A stretch of 64,000 nucleotides of DNA from contig NZ_JAHLPR010000005.1 in the NCBI RefSeq assembly GCF_018918005.1, positions 1 to 64,000 on the forward strand, written 5' to 3'. Each line of letters opens with the position of its first letter. The first letter of the stretch is position 1. Shown here one piece after another: positions 16,260 through 25,779 of the stretch. The stretch comes from Paenibacillus sp. MSJ-34 (GTDB lineage: Bacteria; Bacillota; Bacilli; Paenibacillales; Paenibacillaceae). Both the position numbers and the translations under genes were made by a program. A model generated the notes under the pieces. It had not been told where the DNA came from. It was given only the letters and a program-made list of their open reading frames with translations, and did not search any database.

Positions 16260-18632
16260 ATGAACATGATTACAGCAAAGAGCAAGTGGCTGAATGGTGC
16301 GATCATTCTTGCACTCGTTATCAGTTTAATACCGTTCTATGCCGCAACCGCCCTCGGCGCGGCAACCGGTGCGCCTGCAGTGCCGCAGGTATCGCACGAC
16401 AACTGGGATAATGACGGAAGCTATACTATCAGTTGGAATATGTGGAGCGGGAATAATGCAACGTCTTGGGCATTGCTGGAGAACAATGTGGAAATGCCGG
16501 GGATTGGCGGGCCGTTGACCGACAATACGCCGGGAGGCCAGAGCGGCAGCGTCAAGCTGCAGGGGAAGAAGCTCGGACAATACACGTACGCGGTGAAGCT
16601 GACGAATTCGTTCGGCACTACGTTGTCGGCGCCGATTACGGTCAATGTAGGCAAGAAGGGGCCGCTGCCTTCGCCGGCGCCGGTCGGTCCGATGCCGAAC
16701 AAGAACATCGTCGTCTATTTCCCGGAGTGGGGCATTTACGGCGCGCATAACAATTATACGATGGACAAAATCCCGTGGGATAAAGTGACGCATGTGAACT
16801 ATGCGTTCGCCAAGCCGCTCGCCGACGGCACGATTGCCGGGTTCGACTGCTGGGCGGCGATGAAGGAATCCCAGGGTTGCGAGAACAAGGACGGAGCTTA
16901 TGACGGGAATTTCGCCGATCTGCAGTATGCGAAGGCGAAGTATCCGCGCGTGAAAATTCTGATTTCGATCGGCGGATGGACGTTGTCCGGCACATTCTCG
17001 GATATTGCCGCCGATCCGGTCAAACGGAATCGTTTCGCGGACAGCTCCGTTGCGTTCATGAAGAAGTTCGGCTTCGACGGCATTGACATCGATTGGGAAT
17101 ATCCCGGCCAGCCGGGAGATCCGTATACCAACAACAAGTACCGGCCGGAAGACAAGCAAAACTTCAACCTTCTGCTGGCTAAGGTGCGGGAGAAGCTGGA
17201 TGCCGCTTCCGCCGCGGACAACCGGACAGGCAACGACAAATATTTGCTGACGATCGCGGCTCCAGCGGGCTATACGGCCATTGAGACGTCGGAGCCGGGC
17301 GTCTATCATCAATATCTGGATTTCATCAATCTGATGACATACGACTATCGGGGGGCGTTCGATCGGGTCACAGGCCACCATTCCCCGGTATATCCGAGCG
17401 AGGACGGCAAGGAGAAGGAAAGGTTCAACGCGGATTACACGGCGAATCTCTACCATTCGCTCGGCGTGCCGAAGCACAAGCTGAATATCGGAACCCCATA
17501 TTATTCGCGAGGCTGGGGGCTCGTCGACCCGAATACCGGCGTGAACGGCATGTACGCGAACAGCGGCGAGACCTACAATGTCGGACCTTGCGGCATCTGG
17601 GACGATCCGAACTCCCAGCATAACCAGTGCGGCGGGCAAAATCCGTATTATCATATCAAAAATGCGATGGAGAAAGACCCGGCGTTCACCAAATACCGCG
17701 ATCCGGTCAATCAGACACCATGGTTGTATTCGCCTTCGAAACGGGAGGTATACACCTATGAAGATGAAGTGTCCATCGCGTTCAAAGCGGATTACGTGAA
17801 TAACTCCGGTTGGGGAGGCATGATTGCCTGGGAGATTACGGGAGATTCGCCGGCAAGCGGAGGAACTGCGTTAACGGATATGATGTATCAGAAGTTTACG
17901 CAGCCGACTGCGCCGGATACCGAACCGCCGACCGCGCCAAGCGGCCTGGCCGTGACGGGCCAGACCTCGGCCAGCGTCAGCCTGTCGTGGGCCGCTTCAA
18001 CGGATAATGTTGGCGTAACGGGCTATGAAGTGTATGCGAACGGCGCCGCGGCTCCGTCGACGACGACGACGGGGGCGACGAGCGCAACGGTAATCGGACT
18101 TGCTCCGAATACGACGTACAGCTTCACCGTGAAGGCTCGGGATGCCGCCGGCAATGTATCGGCAGCGAGCGGCGCGGTCAGTGCAACAACGGCCGCGGAT
18201 GTGCCGGACGCCGAGCCGCCGACCGCGCCAAGCGGTCTGACCGTGACGGGGAAGACGTCAACCAGCGTCAGCTTGGCATGGACCGCTTCCGCCGATAACG
18301 TCGGCGTTGCCGCATACGACGTCTATCGCGACGGCGCATTGGCAGGCACAACGACAAGCACGGCCTATACGGCAAGCGGACTTGCTCCCGGCACGACCTA
18401 TGTATTCACGGTGAAGGCCCGGGACGCCGCCGGCAATGTATCTGCCGACAGCAATGCCTTGAGCGTCACGACAGATACGGTCTCAACGCCCGAGTGGCAA
18501 GCCAATACAAGCTATACCGCGGGCGATGTGGTCATGTACAATAACATGCAGTATAAGTGCCGGCAGTCGCATACGTCATTGCCAGGTTGGGAACCTCCGA
18601 ATGTTCCCGCACTGTGGCAGTTGCAGCCGTAA
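16260..18632 (+). CDS. Secreted GH18 chitinase with FnIII and CBM5/12 modules
   Basis: A 790-residue exported chitinase. A signal peptide spans residues 1-36. Residues 40-125 form an Ig-like chitin-binding N domain (SWNMWSGNNATSWALLEN). The GH18 barrel spans about 145-550 and carries the catalytic D-x-x-D-x-D-x-E as D273, D276, D278 and E280 (FDGIDIDWEYPG). Two FnIII domains follow (about 557-645 and 650-738, both starting PPTAPSGL). A C-terminal CBM5/12 with WQANTSYTAGDVV and a final Trp-rich stretch ends the protein. It cleaves beta-1,4 bonds of chitin outside the cell. AAGGAG precedes ATG 16260. A cre-like box and hairpin-rich leader upstream suggest layered control. The next gene has the same FnIII type and is probably coregulated. 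Confidence 0.95.
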   Translation: MNMITAKSKWLNGAIILALVISLIPFYAATALGAATGAPAVPQVSHDNWDNDGSYTISWNMWSGNNATSWALLENNVEMPGIGGPLTDNTPGGQSGSVKLQGKKLGQYTYAVKLTNSFGTTLSAPITVNVGKKGPLPSPAPVGPMPNKNIVVYFPEWGIYGAHNNYTMDKIPWDKVTHVNYAFAKPLADGTIAGFDCWAAMKESQGCENKDGAYDGNFADLQYAKAKYPRVKILISIGGWTLSGTFSDIAADPVKRNRFADSSVAFMKKFGFDGIDIDWEYPGQPGDPYTNNKYRPEDKQNFNLLLAKVREKLDAASAADNRTGNDKYLLTIAAPAGYTAIETSEPGVYHQYLDFINLMTYDYRGAFDRVTGHHSPVYPSEDGKEKERFNADYTANLYHSLGVPKHKLNIGTPYYSRGWGLVDPNTGVNGMYANSGETYNVGPCGIWDDPNSQHNQCGGQNPYYHIKNAMEKDPAFTKYRDPVNQTPWLYSPSKREVYTYEDEVSIAFKADYVNNSGWGGMIAWEITGDSPASGGTALTDMMYQKFTQPTAPDTEPPTAPSGLAVTGQTSASVSLSWAASTDNVGVTGYEVYANGAAAPSTTTTGATSATVIGLAPNTTYSFTVKARDAAGNVSAASGAVSATTAADVPDAEPPTAPSGLTVTGKTSTSVSLAWTASADNVGVAAYDVYRDGALAGTTTSTAYTASGLAPGTTYVFTVKARDAAGNVSADSNALSVTTDTVSTPEWQANTSYTAGDVVMYNNMQYKCRQSHTSLPGWEPPNVPALWQLQP

Positions 18633-18659
18633 TAGCGAATAAAAACAATCTTGAGACGA

Positions 18660-18714
18660 TCCGCTTTTCCGCAGTGCTGAAACGGATAGAACAAGTTCTG
18701 GGCGGAAAAGCGGA
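18660..18714. terminator. Long perfect hairpin after the chitinase gene
   Basis: TCCGCTTTTCCGC (18660-18672) pairs with GCGGAAAAGCGGA (18702-18714), 13 bp. There is no T-run, so it may act as a processing or stability element rather than a classical terminator. Confidence 0.5.
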
Positions 18715-18761
18715 CCCGCAAACATAAGAATCAACCAATGACGAAAAAGGGAGTGATTCAT

Positions 18762-20576
18762 ATGTCCGGAGGTATCCGCAGAACGAAGTTCCTGTTAAGA
18801 AAAATAGGCCTATGTCTTTTAACGCTCATCCTGCTTGTGCCGGCTGCTCCAATCCTTTCCCTGGCATCGTCCGCGGCATTAAGTCCAACGGACGATTCAT
18901 ATGTGCATCAGGGCAATGCTTCCTCCAACTATGGCGCCTCCTCATCGCTGTACGTCAAAAATGATGCGGCCAACTCCCGCCAAGCCTTTTTGAAATTTAA
19001 CCTTTCCGGAATTTCGGACGTAACGAACGCCAAGCTCAGAATGTATGGGAGCGCTTCTTACAATACCGTTTTATCCGCCTATCAAACCGGAGATCAATGG
19101 AATGAGCGGACCATCGCTTGGAACAATAAACCGGCGCAGGGAAGCTTGGCCGGAAGTGTGCCGATGAATACCGCGAAAGCTTATTACGAGTTGGATGTGA
19201 CGTCTTACGTGGCAGCAGAAGCAGCCGGGGACGGGGTCGTCTCTTTTATGCTTCAAGATAGCGCAGGCAAATATACGACGTTAAACAGCAAAGAAAACGG
19301 GTCGAACGGACCCCAACTTGTCGTTGCCGGCAGCGGAACGAGTCCCGGCGAGGATCGTCAGCCGCCTTCCGCTCCAACCAATGTTACGGCTGCTGCCATG
19401 TCAGGGACACAGGTTTATTTAAGCTGGAGCCCCTCTACAGACAATGTGGGGGTTACGGGATACGAAGTATTCCGAAACGGAGACCTGGCAGCAGAAACGA
19501 CTGGTACCTTTATAAATGATACCGGCCTGAATCCGGATACAACTTACAGCTATTACGTGAAGGCCAAAGATGCTGCCGGCAACCGGTCCGCTCCCAGCAG
19601 CACAGTGACGGTCGCAACCCTGTCGGATTCCGGCTCTACCCCGGTCTGCACAAATGCGCTTAACAGTACTGCAGCGATCCAGAATGCGATGAAAAACGCC
19701 TCTCCCGGCGATGTGATTGCCATAGCGCCAGGAACCTATGTTGGAGTGCGATCCACGAGTGGAGACCCGGGAGGACAGGGCTTGTTCTATTCCGGCAAAA
19801 ACGGAAGCCAAGCTTCCCCAATTATTCTGAAAAGCTGCGATCCGGCTCACCCTGCCGTGTTCAAAGGAACGAATGTAAACGACGGCTCTTACGGCATTCA
19901 TTTGACCGGAGATTATTGGCAAATTCGTGATATTGAGATCCATACCGCGCAAAAGGGAGTTGTCGTCGATCATGGGAATTATAATCTTCTTCATCGGCTG
20001 AAGGTGCACAACATCGGAGACGAGGGGGTTCATTTCCGGGACGGAAGCTCATACAACACGCTGGAGTATTCAACGATATACGATACCGGCAAGTATCAGC
20101 CGGGATATGGGGAAGGGGCGTATGTCGGATCGGACTCCAGCTCGAACTACGAACATCTGGTATATGACAACGTGATTCGACATACGGTGTTTGACGGCGG
20201 GATTACCGCGGAACATATCGATGTAAAAGAAGGGGCCAGCGGAACCGTCATTGAATATTGCACATTCAATGGAACGGGAATCAGCGGCGCCAATAGCGCG
20301 GACAGCTTTATCGATGTCAAAGGCGTCAACACTGTCGTTCGCTACAACCAAGGCTATCGGAACGGAAACGCCAATATCGCCGACGCGTTCCAGGTCCGGA
20401 CCCACGGCACGTTATACCCGACGGGGACGAACAATTCATTTCATCATAATACGGTCAATCTGGACGACTCAGCCGGATATGTCGTATATGCGACCAGTGC
20501 GGCAACAGGGACGACAGCCCACGACGATGTCCGGATCGGCGGCGGCAACCTGTATAACAAGAATGTCAACAAATAA
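18762..20576 (+). CDS. Secreted DNRLRE/FnIII/parallel beta-helix protein (polysaccharide-lyase-like)
   Basis: A 604-residue exported protein. Its modules in order are a signal peptide (residues 1-38), a DNRLRE (CBM96-like) carbohydrate-binding domain (about 40-195), one FnIII domain (about 205-292) and a right-handed parallel beta-helix (about 300-600). The helix shows stacked repeats such as HLTGDYWQIRDIEIH and NTLEYSTIYDTG, as in pectate-lyase-like families PL9 and relatives. The substrate cannot be read from the motifs. ATG 18762 is chosen because AAGGGAGTG lies 10 bases before it; ATG 18738 has no ribosome site. It follows the chitinase by 129 bases, and the two likely serve external polysaccharide use. 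Confidence 0.85.
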   Translation: MSGGIRRTKFLLRKIGLCLLTLILLVPAAPILSLASSAALSPTDDSYVHQGNASSNYGASSSLYVKNDAANSRQAFLKFNLSGISDVTNAKLRMYGSASYNTVLSAYQTGDQWNERTIAWNNKPAQGSLAGSVPMNTAKAYYELDVTSYVAAEAAGDGVVSFMLQDSAGKYTTLNSKENGSNGPQLVVAGSGTSPGEDRQPPSAPTNVTAAAMSGTQVYLSWSPSTDNVGVTGYEVFRNGDLAAETTGTFINDTGLNPDTTYSYYVKAKDAAGNRSAPSSTVTVATLSDSGSTPVCTNALNSTAAIQNAMKNASPGDVIAIAPGTYVGVRSTSGDPGGQGLFYSGKNGSQASPIILKSCDPAHPAVFKGTNVNDGSYGIHLTGDYWQIRDIEIHTAQKGVVVDHGNYNLLHRLKVHNIGDEGVHFRDGSSYNTLEYSTIYDTGKYQPGYGEGAYVGSDSSSNYEHLVYDNVIRHTVFDGGITAEHIDVKEGASGTVIEYCTFNGTGISGANSADSFIDVKGVNTVVRYNQGYRNGNANIADAFQVRTHGTLYPTGTNNSFHHNTVNLDDSAGYVVYATSAATGTTAHDDVRIGGGNLYNKNVNK

Positions 20577-20595
20577 TGAAGTAGTTAGTATGGAT

Positions 20596-20626
20596 ACAAG
20601 CTTCCCGTACAAGGGAGCTTGTTTTC
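20596..20626 (+). terminator. Intrinsic terminator
   Basis: ACAAGCTTCCC pairs with GGGAGCTTGT (one bulged base) and is followed by TTTT. It ends the beta-helix protein gene, just before the convergent SDR gene. Confidence 0.75.
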
Positions 20627-20630
20627 CTGT

Positions 20631-21482
20631 CTATCCCAACGGTTGTAGTCCGCTCCATTCCAGGCTCCGCTCGTAAAGCTTTTCCTGCTGCCGGTTATCG
20701 TAAGAAAACGGCCCTGTTTGCTTCGGTTCCTTTTTATGGAAGTATTGGCCCGATACCCCTTCAAGCGATGAATCGGTCGCTAATCTCAGCGACGGTTCCG
20801 CTCCTTTTTCCGGATTGGACATAAATAACTTTAAGAGAGGCCGAAACAAGGATGGCGCCATCCGCGCCGATTGAGGCGTGTAGATGACTCCGGGATGCAC
20901 CGCATTAACGGTCACAGATGTGCCGGACAGCCGGCGAGCAAGCGTATAAGTGAACATGACGACAGCCAATTTCGAAGCGCCGTATGCTTTCATCGAATTG
21001 TACGGAACAGGTTCGGGCAATTGATCGATATTCAAGCTTTTTGCCTGCACTCTCGAGGCCACATTGACGATCCGGGCCGGTGCGCTTGCCTTGAGTGTGT
21101 CCAGCAAAAGGTGGGTCAACAGAAACGGAGCATAATAGTTCAAGGCAAAAGTCATTTCCATTCCTTCCGCATTTTTTTGATATTGTTGAAATAAGCCGCC
21201 GGCGTTGTTGATCAGCACATGCAATTGTTTGTGACGGCTTAGATATTGCTCTGCCAAAGATCGGATGCCATCGCCGGTTGACATATCCGCGAGCAACAAT
21301 TCGACGTTCCGGTTTCCGCTTCGCTCTATAATATCCGCTTTTGCTTCTTCCCCCCGCTTTACATCTCTTGCCGCTATAACAACATGCGCCCCAGCCTTTG
21401 CCAATCCCAACGCCGTTTCCTTGCCGATTCCCGAATTGGCGCCTGTAATCAGGCACAACTTTCCGTTCATGTCCGTTGTCAT
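20631..21482 (-). CDS. SDR family oxidoreductase (retinol-dehydrogenase-like)
   Basis: A 283-residue short-chain dehydrogenase. The NAD(P) motif is TGANSGIGKE at about residues 12-21, NNAGG is present, and the catalytic YxxxK appears as YGASK. The closing region HPGVIYTP matches the retinol-dehydrogenase/WWOX-like subgroup. The substrate is unknown. The start chosen is ATG 21482, four bases after the response-regulator stop, so the gene is the last of a four-gene minus-strand run (DUF418, kinase, regulator, SDR). Confidence 0.88.
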   Translation of the reverse strand: MTTDMNGKLCLITGANSGIGKETALGLAKAGAHVVIAARDVKRGEEAKADIIERSGNRNVELLLADMSTGDGIRSLAEQYLSRHKQLHVLINNAGGLFQQYQKNAEGMEMTFALNYYAPFLLTHLLLDTLKASAPARIVNVASRVQAKSLNIDQLPEPVPYNSMKAYGASKLAVVMFTYTLARRLSGTSVTVNAVHPGVIYTPQSARMAPSLFRPLLKLFMSNPEKGAEPSLRLATDSSLEGVSGQYFHKKEPKQTGPFSYDNRQQEKLYERSLEWSGLQPLG

Positions 21483-21486
21483 GAAT

Positions 21487-22092
21487 TTACAGCCATCCTT
21501 TCTCATCGGCAATATTGACGGCTTGCTGCCTCGATTCGGCTTCCAGCTTCTGAATCGCCGAGGATAAATAGTTCCGCACGGTCCCCTTCGTCAGGAAGAG
21601 GGCCTTGCTGATCTCGTCGGTCGACATGCCTTTCTTGGTCAATCGCAGCATTTCGACCTCCCTTTCGCTGAGCGGGTTTTCCTCTTTCATGAAGAGGGCC
21701 GCCGCCAAATCCGTGCTAATGACCCGTTCGCCGTTCATCACTCGGCGGATCGATTCGATGAGGAAATCGATCGGTTCGTCCTTCAATAAATAGGCGTCGA
21801 CTTGGGCATCGATGGATTTCTGCAAGTAACCGGGTCGGGCAAACGTGGTGACAATCACGATTTTGCAGGGCAAGCCGGCGTTTCTGATCCGCTCGGCCAA
21901 CTCCAGGCCGCTGACGAGAGGCATTTCGATATCCAGCACGCACACATCGGGCCGATGCCGCTGGATCGCTTCCCAGGCTTGATTTCCGTCGGGCGCCTCC
22001 GCGACCACCTCGATATCGGATTCGAATTTCAACAACGAGGCGAAGGCGCCGCGCAGCATTTGCTGATCTTCCGCTATGACGACTCGAATCAT
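21487..22092 (-). CDS. NarL/FixJ-family response regulator (DesR-like)
   Basis: A 201-residue response regulator with an N-terminal receiver and C-terminal LuxR-type HTH. The phosphoacceptor is Asp54 (VCVLDIEMP), with the acidic pair at residues 8-9 (AED). The HTH reads LSEREVEMLRLTKKGMSTDEISKALFL then KGTVRNYLSSAIQKL. The overlap ATGA with the kinase gene shows translational coupling. The closest known layout is DesK-DesR, which senses membrane fluidity in Bacillus. The signal here is not known. Confidence 0.92.
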   Translation of the reverse strand: MIRVVIAEDQQMLRGAFASLLKFESDIEVVAEAPDGNQAWEAIQRHRPDVCVLDIEMPLVSGLELAERIRNAGLPCKIVIVTTFARPGYLQKSIDAQVDAYLLKDEPIDFLIESIRRVMNGERVISTDLAAALFMKEENPLSEREVEMLRLTKKGMSTDEISKALFLTKGTVRNYLSSAIQKLEAESRQQAVNIADEKGWL

Positions 22093-23204
22093 GATGCAGA
22101 ATTCTCCTTTCCTTGCCGGCGAAGCGGAAGTTTCATGGAAATGGCCGTTCCTCCGCCCGGCGCATGATTTACCGCAAGAGTTCCGTGAAGGGCTTGCATC
22201 CGCTCGTTCATCGACGCAATTCCGTTTCCGCTTGCTTGCTCCGCCAGCCCGACTCCGTTATCCGTTATATCGATGCAATAGCAACGGTCCACGGTCTCCA
22301 ATTTGATCGTACATTGCGATGCCCGACTGTGCTTGACGATATTCGTCACCGCTTCCCGCACGGAGAGCGCGATCATCGTTTCCTCCACGCTGGATAACAG
22401 CGGAGGCTTCCCGTTCTCCACGATATCAAGTTCAATGCCCGCCGTATGCAGCAGCTTGCGGGATTGTTCCAGCTCACCGGCCAGGGATGCGAACTTCATA
22501 TCCGAAACCAGCTCCCTCACTTGCTTCAAGGCGATTCTCGACGTAGCCAGTATATCTTGCAGTTCTGCCTTGGCTTGCCGGGGATCCTTATCCACCCATT
22601 TCGCGGCGAGCTCGCTTTTTAACTTGATCATCGTCAAGGTTTGGCCGAGCGTATCGTGAAGATCCCTCGCAATCCGCTTTCTTTCCTCTTGTTGAATGAG
22701 CTGTTTATTTGCTGCGTCCAATTCGCCCTGCAAGTCTCTCGTTTTCACGATGATATAAATGACGATAGGAAGCATCATTTGAACGATCATAATCGGGAGC
22801 AGAATCGGCTGTTCCCGTTGGAACAACAGATCCGCTCTTTGCCAAGAAACGAAGAGAAACATGATAGCGATGGCCGCAATGCCTAGACCAATATTCCACT
22901 TGGATTTGGATCTTCCGAGCAGGTCGGCAAAAATAAATCCAAAAAGCAGGATGTTCGGGCCGGCATGCACCGCAAGTATTGCCAATGCGGCCAACCCGAG
23001 TACAATGGCCGCCAGTTGCAGCCAATCCCGCCGCCAAAGCGCGATATAAAATGAAGCCATAAACAAGAGCAACAGCAGTAGGCTGCCCAAGAGCCCAAGA
23101 GCGGACTTTGCGCTGAGAACGAAATAGAATAAAAATACGACCGAGAAGACATCCAGCAGCAGATAGTATTTGATTTGATCTCTCGGGTAAAGTTTGTGAA
23201 TCAT
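22089..23204 (-). CDS. Sensor histidine kinase, HisKA_3 type (DesK-like)
   Basis: A 371-residue membrane kinase. Five to six hydrophobic segments fill residues 15-155, with no large outside domain. The dimerisation and phosphoacceptor helix ERKRIARDLHDTLGQTL places His183. The ATPase part follows (AVTNIVKHSRASQ as N box, DITDNGVGL as G1, GNGIASMNERM as G2). The stop overlaps the start of the response regulator by four bases. It is likely a sensor of an envelope or membrane state. Confidence 0.92.
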   Translation of the reverse strand: MIHKLYPRDQIKYYLLLDVFSVVFLFYFVLSAKSALGLLGSLLLLLLFMASFYIALWRRDWLQLAAIVLGLAALAILAVHAGPNILLFGFIFADLLGRSKSKWNIGLGIAAIAIMFLFVSWQRADLLFQREQPILLPIMIVQMMLPIVIYIIVKTRDLQGELDAANKQLIQQEERKRIARDLHDTLGQTLTMIKLKSELAAKWVDKDPRQAKAELQDILATSRIALKQVRELVSDMKFASLAGELEQSRKLLHTAGIELDIVENGKPPLLSSVEETMIALSVREAVTNIVKHSRASQCTIKLETVDRCYCIDITDNGVGLAEQASGNGIASMNERMQALHGTLAVNHAPGGGTAISMKLPLRRQGKENSAS

Positions 23205-23225
23205 CCGCTATAGCCTCCGGGTCGG

Positions 23226-24359
23226 CTACCTGGATTCGAACAGTCCTACCGCGCGTCTGCGGACCGATTCCATCGGTCCGAGTTTGAAGACGCGAAGCCA
23301 TACGGTTGCAAACCATAATTGGAATACGGACATGCCGAACCAGACCGCTATGATTGTCAAGGAATTAAGCTTTCCGCCGAGAGCGAAGCCCCAGCCGTAG
23401 AAAATGACGGAGCAGATCACATTTTGGATGACGTAACAGCTTAACGACATTTTTCCGGCATGTTCAAGCAGGCGCCAAAGCCCATTCCACTTCGTATATT
23501 GTACCATGTTTCCAATGATTGCTATATAGCCCAGGGACAGCAATGGAGCGAATAAATAGCGGACAGGCAAGTCGAATGCTCCGCCAGGAATGAAGACAAG
23601 CAGATTTAAAGGCAACCCTACATAAAGTCCGAGCTTCAAAAGCTTGCTGCGCCGTCTTCGGCCGTTCTCATCCTGAGCGAACACCCCTGAGCGCATAAGT
23701 CGGACGCCAAGCAGAAATAAAAACACATTCATCGGAATGACGAGGATTGTCTCCAATCGCAGCAGGAGGAAATGAGACAGCCGGTATTGAATTTGCTCCA
23801 GCCAAGTGCCGTCTCGATATAGAGCGATAATATCGGCAAAGCTGCCCAATGAAATATTGGCATCGATCAGGCCAAGCAGCAGAATGCCTAGAATCAAGGT
23901 CGCGTGAATGCTCCCGATCGCTTTCATCGTGACGGATATGACGCGGTCGCCGCCTTTGACGATGAAGGCGACAATGATGGCGGTCACGCCATAGCTCATT
24001 AAAATGTCATATTCCATGACTAGGGTAAAATGAAGCAAGCCTTCCAAGAACAAGATCAGAGACACCCAAATATAGGTTCCCGGCCAAGCTTTTCCTTGGC
24101 GCATCGCTTGCCGGTACTTCATCTCCAGTCCGACGCCGAACATGATCGTGAGCAGCCCGAGCAGCTTCCCGTTCACAAGGAATAATACGGTCATCCTGAC
24201 GAGGTCGTTCGCGCCCCACCAACCGGAATGATCGAACGTTGTAATATAAGATAGATCTCCCAAATTCGCGAATATCCAAATGTTTGTCCCGAGCGTTCCC
24301 AGGATGGCGAATCCCCGTAAAATATCAAGCAGGCGGATTCTTTCTTTGCGTTGTTCCAT
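23226..24359 (-). CDS. DUF418 family membrane protein
   Basis: A 377-residue protein with about ten membrane helices. The DUF418 hallmarks are the N-terminal RIRLLDILRGFAILGTLGTN and the C-terminal GKMSLSCYVIQNVICSVIFYGWG region. YeiB of E. coli is a relative of unknown function. ATG 24359 is chosen because GAGAGTG lies upstream and the longer frame to 24503 lacks a ribosome site and reads low-complexity leader. It begins the run that includes the DesKR-like system, 21 bases ahead of the kinase gene. Confidence 0.85.
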   Translation of the reverse strand: MEQRKERIRLLDILRGFAILGTLGTNIWIFANLGDLSYITTFDHSGWWGANDLVRMTVLFLVNGKLLGLLTIMFGVGLEMKYRQAMRQGKAWPGTYIWVSLILFLEGLLHFTLVMEYDILMSYGVTAIIVAFIVKGGDRVISVTMKAIGSIHATLILGILLLGLIDANISLGSFADIIALYRDGTWLEQIQYRLSHFLLLRLETILVIPMNVFLFLLGVRLMRSGVFAQDENGRRRRSKLLKLGLYVGLPLNLLVFIPGGAFDLPVRYLFAPLLSLGYIAIIGNMVQYTKWNGLWRLLEHAGKMSLSCYVIQNVICSVIFYGWGFALGGKLNSLTIIAVWFGMSVFQLWFATVWLRVFKLGPMESVRRRAVGLFESR

Positions 24360-24518
24360 AGCGTTCACTCTCTTCTTGTCATAATTAGCGTAATTCCATT
24401 GTAACGACGGGGAGATGGACAGAACATTCACATCTGTAAAGAGAAGTTGATGACAGGTGTCATATGGCTGCATAAACGAGCGTTTGCTTTGACGGTAAGA
24501 CATCGCATTTCTTAAGAA

Positions 24519-25004
24519 TTGAATGCAACGCCAATCTTATGGTTCGATTCGCAAGCGGAAGAGGCGGCGCAATTTTACACCTCGATCTTCGGAAATTCCA
24601 AAATCGGGAGAATCACTTACTATGGGAAGGACAATCGCGATGTGCGCAGGACGCCTGAGGGAACGGTTATGACTGCGGAGTTTCAACTGGAAGGACAGCA
24701 ATTCGTCGCTTTAAACGGCGGTCCGCATTTTACGTTTACAGAGGCAATATCCTTTATCGTCCATTGCGAGGATCAAGAAGAGTTGGATTATTTCTGGGAT
24801 AAGCTCTCTGAAGGGGGAGACGAGAAGGCGCAGGTGTGCGGCTGGCTGAAAGACAAATTCGGCGTGTCGTGGCAGATCGTTCCCGGCAATTTGACGGAGA
24901 TGATATGCGACCTCGACCCGGAAAAATCGGAACGAGTAATGAAGGCGTTGCTCCAAACGAAGGCCAAAATCGATATCGAAACGTTGCGGAAAGCGTACGA
25001 GTGA
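24519..25004 (+). CDS. PhnB/VOC-like protein, possibly 5'-trimmed
   Basis: A 161-residue VOC-fold protein of the PhnB type. The pattern TPILWFDSQAEEAAQFYTSIF, FQLEGQQFVALNGGPHFTFTEAISF and the closing VSWQIVPGNLTEM is that of YP_-type 3-demethylubiquinone-methyltransferase-like VOC proteins, which are metal or small-molecule binders. A stop codon lies just two codons before TTG 24519 and no ribosome site is visible. The usual first five or so residues seem to be missing or replaced. The domain core is intact. Right after it repeats C and A begin. Confidence 0.72.
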   Translation: MNATPILWFDSQAEEAAQFYTSIFGNSKIGRITYYGKDNRDVRRTPEGTVMTAEFQLEGQQFVALNGGPHFTFTEAISFIVHCEDQEELDYFWDKLSEGGDEKAQVCGWLKDKFGVSWQIVPGNLTEMICDLDPEKSERVMKALLQTKAKIDIETLRKAYE

Positions 25005-25600
25005 GAGCGATAAGATGCTTGCATAACGAAGATAAGGCCATCCCGCATAGGAAACGCGAGCGCTTGATAGCAAGTGCAAAAATCCATTAATTTGGCGAAA
25101 AAAACCGTTTTTGGATCGTAGCAACTGCAAAAATCCATCTATTCGGGCTCGTTTCCCGCACTTTTCGTTCAAGTGGGCAGAAATAACTGGATATTTGCAG
25201 CTACGCGAGCGAAAATCGTCCGAATCCGCTTTTGTAAATGGAAAATTGCAGTTGCATGAGTCAATTTCATCATACCACTGGCGGCTGACGACCCGTCGAG
25301 CGGGCTAACGAAACGGATACGCGCTAATAGCCTGTAAATCACCTTGTTGCTGGTGTAACGAAACTGAAACACGCTAATGAGGGGAAAAAGGCCGTAAAAC
25401 CGCCGATTTTCAATGAATAACGATGCGTACTTTCGTTAGGATGGGAACGTCTTCATTTTGAGCCCAATAAGGATTGCCAGTTTCGTTAGCGCCAAATGAA
25501 GAAGCGTAGGTTGGCGCGGATCGCCTTCGAAATAGGGAGGAATCCCCTTCTATATGCGCAATAAAGCCAGTTACATCAACGGTGGCCACTTATGAAATTG
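25005..25600. repeat. Noncoding block with repeats C and A (forward)
   Basis: Repeat C spans about 25070-25255. It contains TGCAAAAATCCAT and the closing CTTTTGTAAATGG motif shared with 56880-57025. Repeat A runs forward from about 25255 to 25595. Its core is 25304-25490 (187 bases) with perfect 11-bp ends, GCTAACGAAAC and GTTTCGTTAGC. No gene is supported. Confidence 0.8.
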
Positions 25601-25681
25601 ACTTACATAACAGGGCGAACGCTGCTCATATCTGTACGCAACCAAAAAAACGGTCGGGACGAGCGCCCCTGGCGGTTTTCC

Positions 25682-25709
25682 TTGTGATATTGGAATCATT
25701 TGCTATGAT
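25682..25709 (+). promoter_or_regulatory. Likely promoter of the second VOC gene
   Basis: TTGTGA (25682-25687), 16 bases, TATGAT (25704-25709), about 70 bases before the start codon. It is a moderate match to sigma-A. Confidence 0.45.
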
Positions 25710-25779
25710 TAGCTTGACGGCAGCTTCTTTTCCTCTCATGACAGGCCGTACGTTTAATAGTAACCAAGGAGGCAAATCG

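Noticed and set aside
16326-17654. Long minus-strand open frame (442 codons) opposite the chitinase
   Set aside because: It is antisense to a clear GH18 gene, has Arg-rich composition typical of a shadow frame and no ribosome site.
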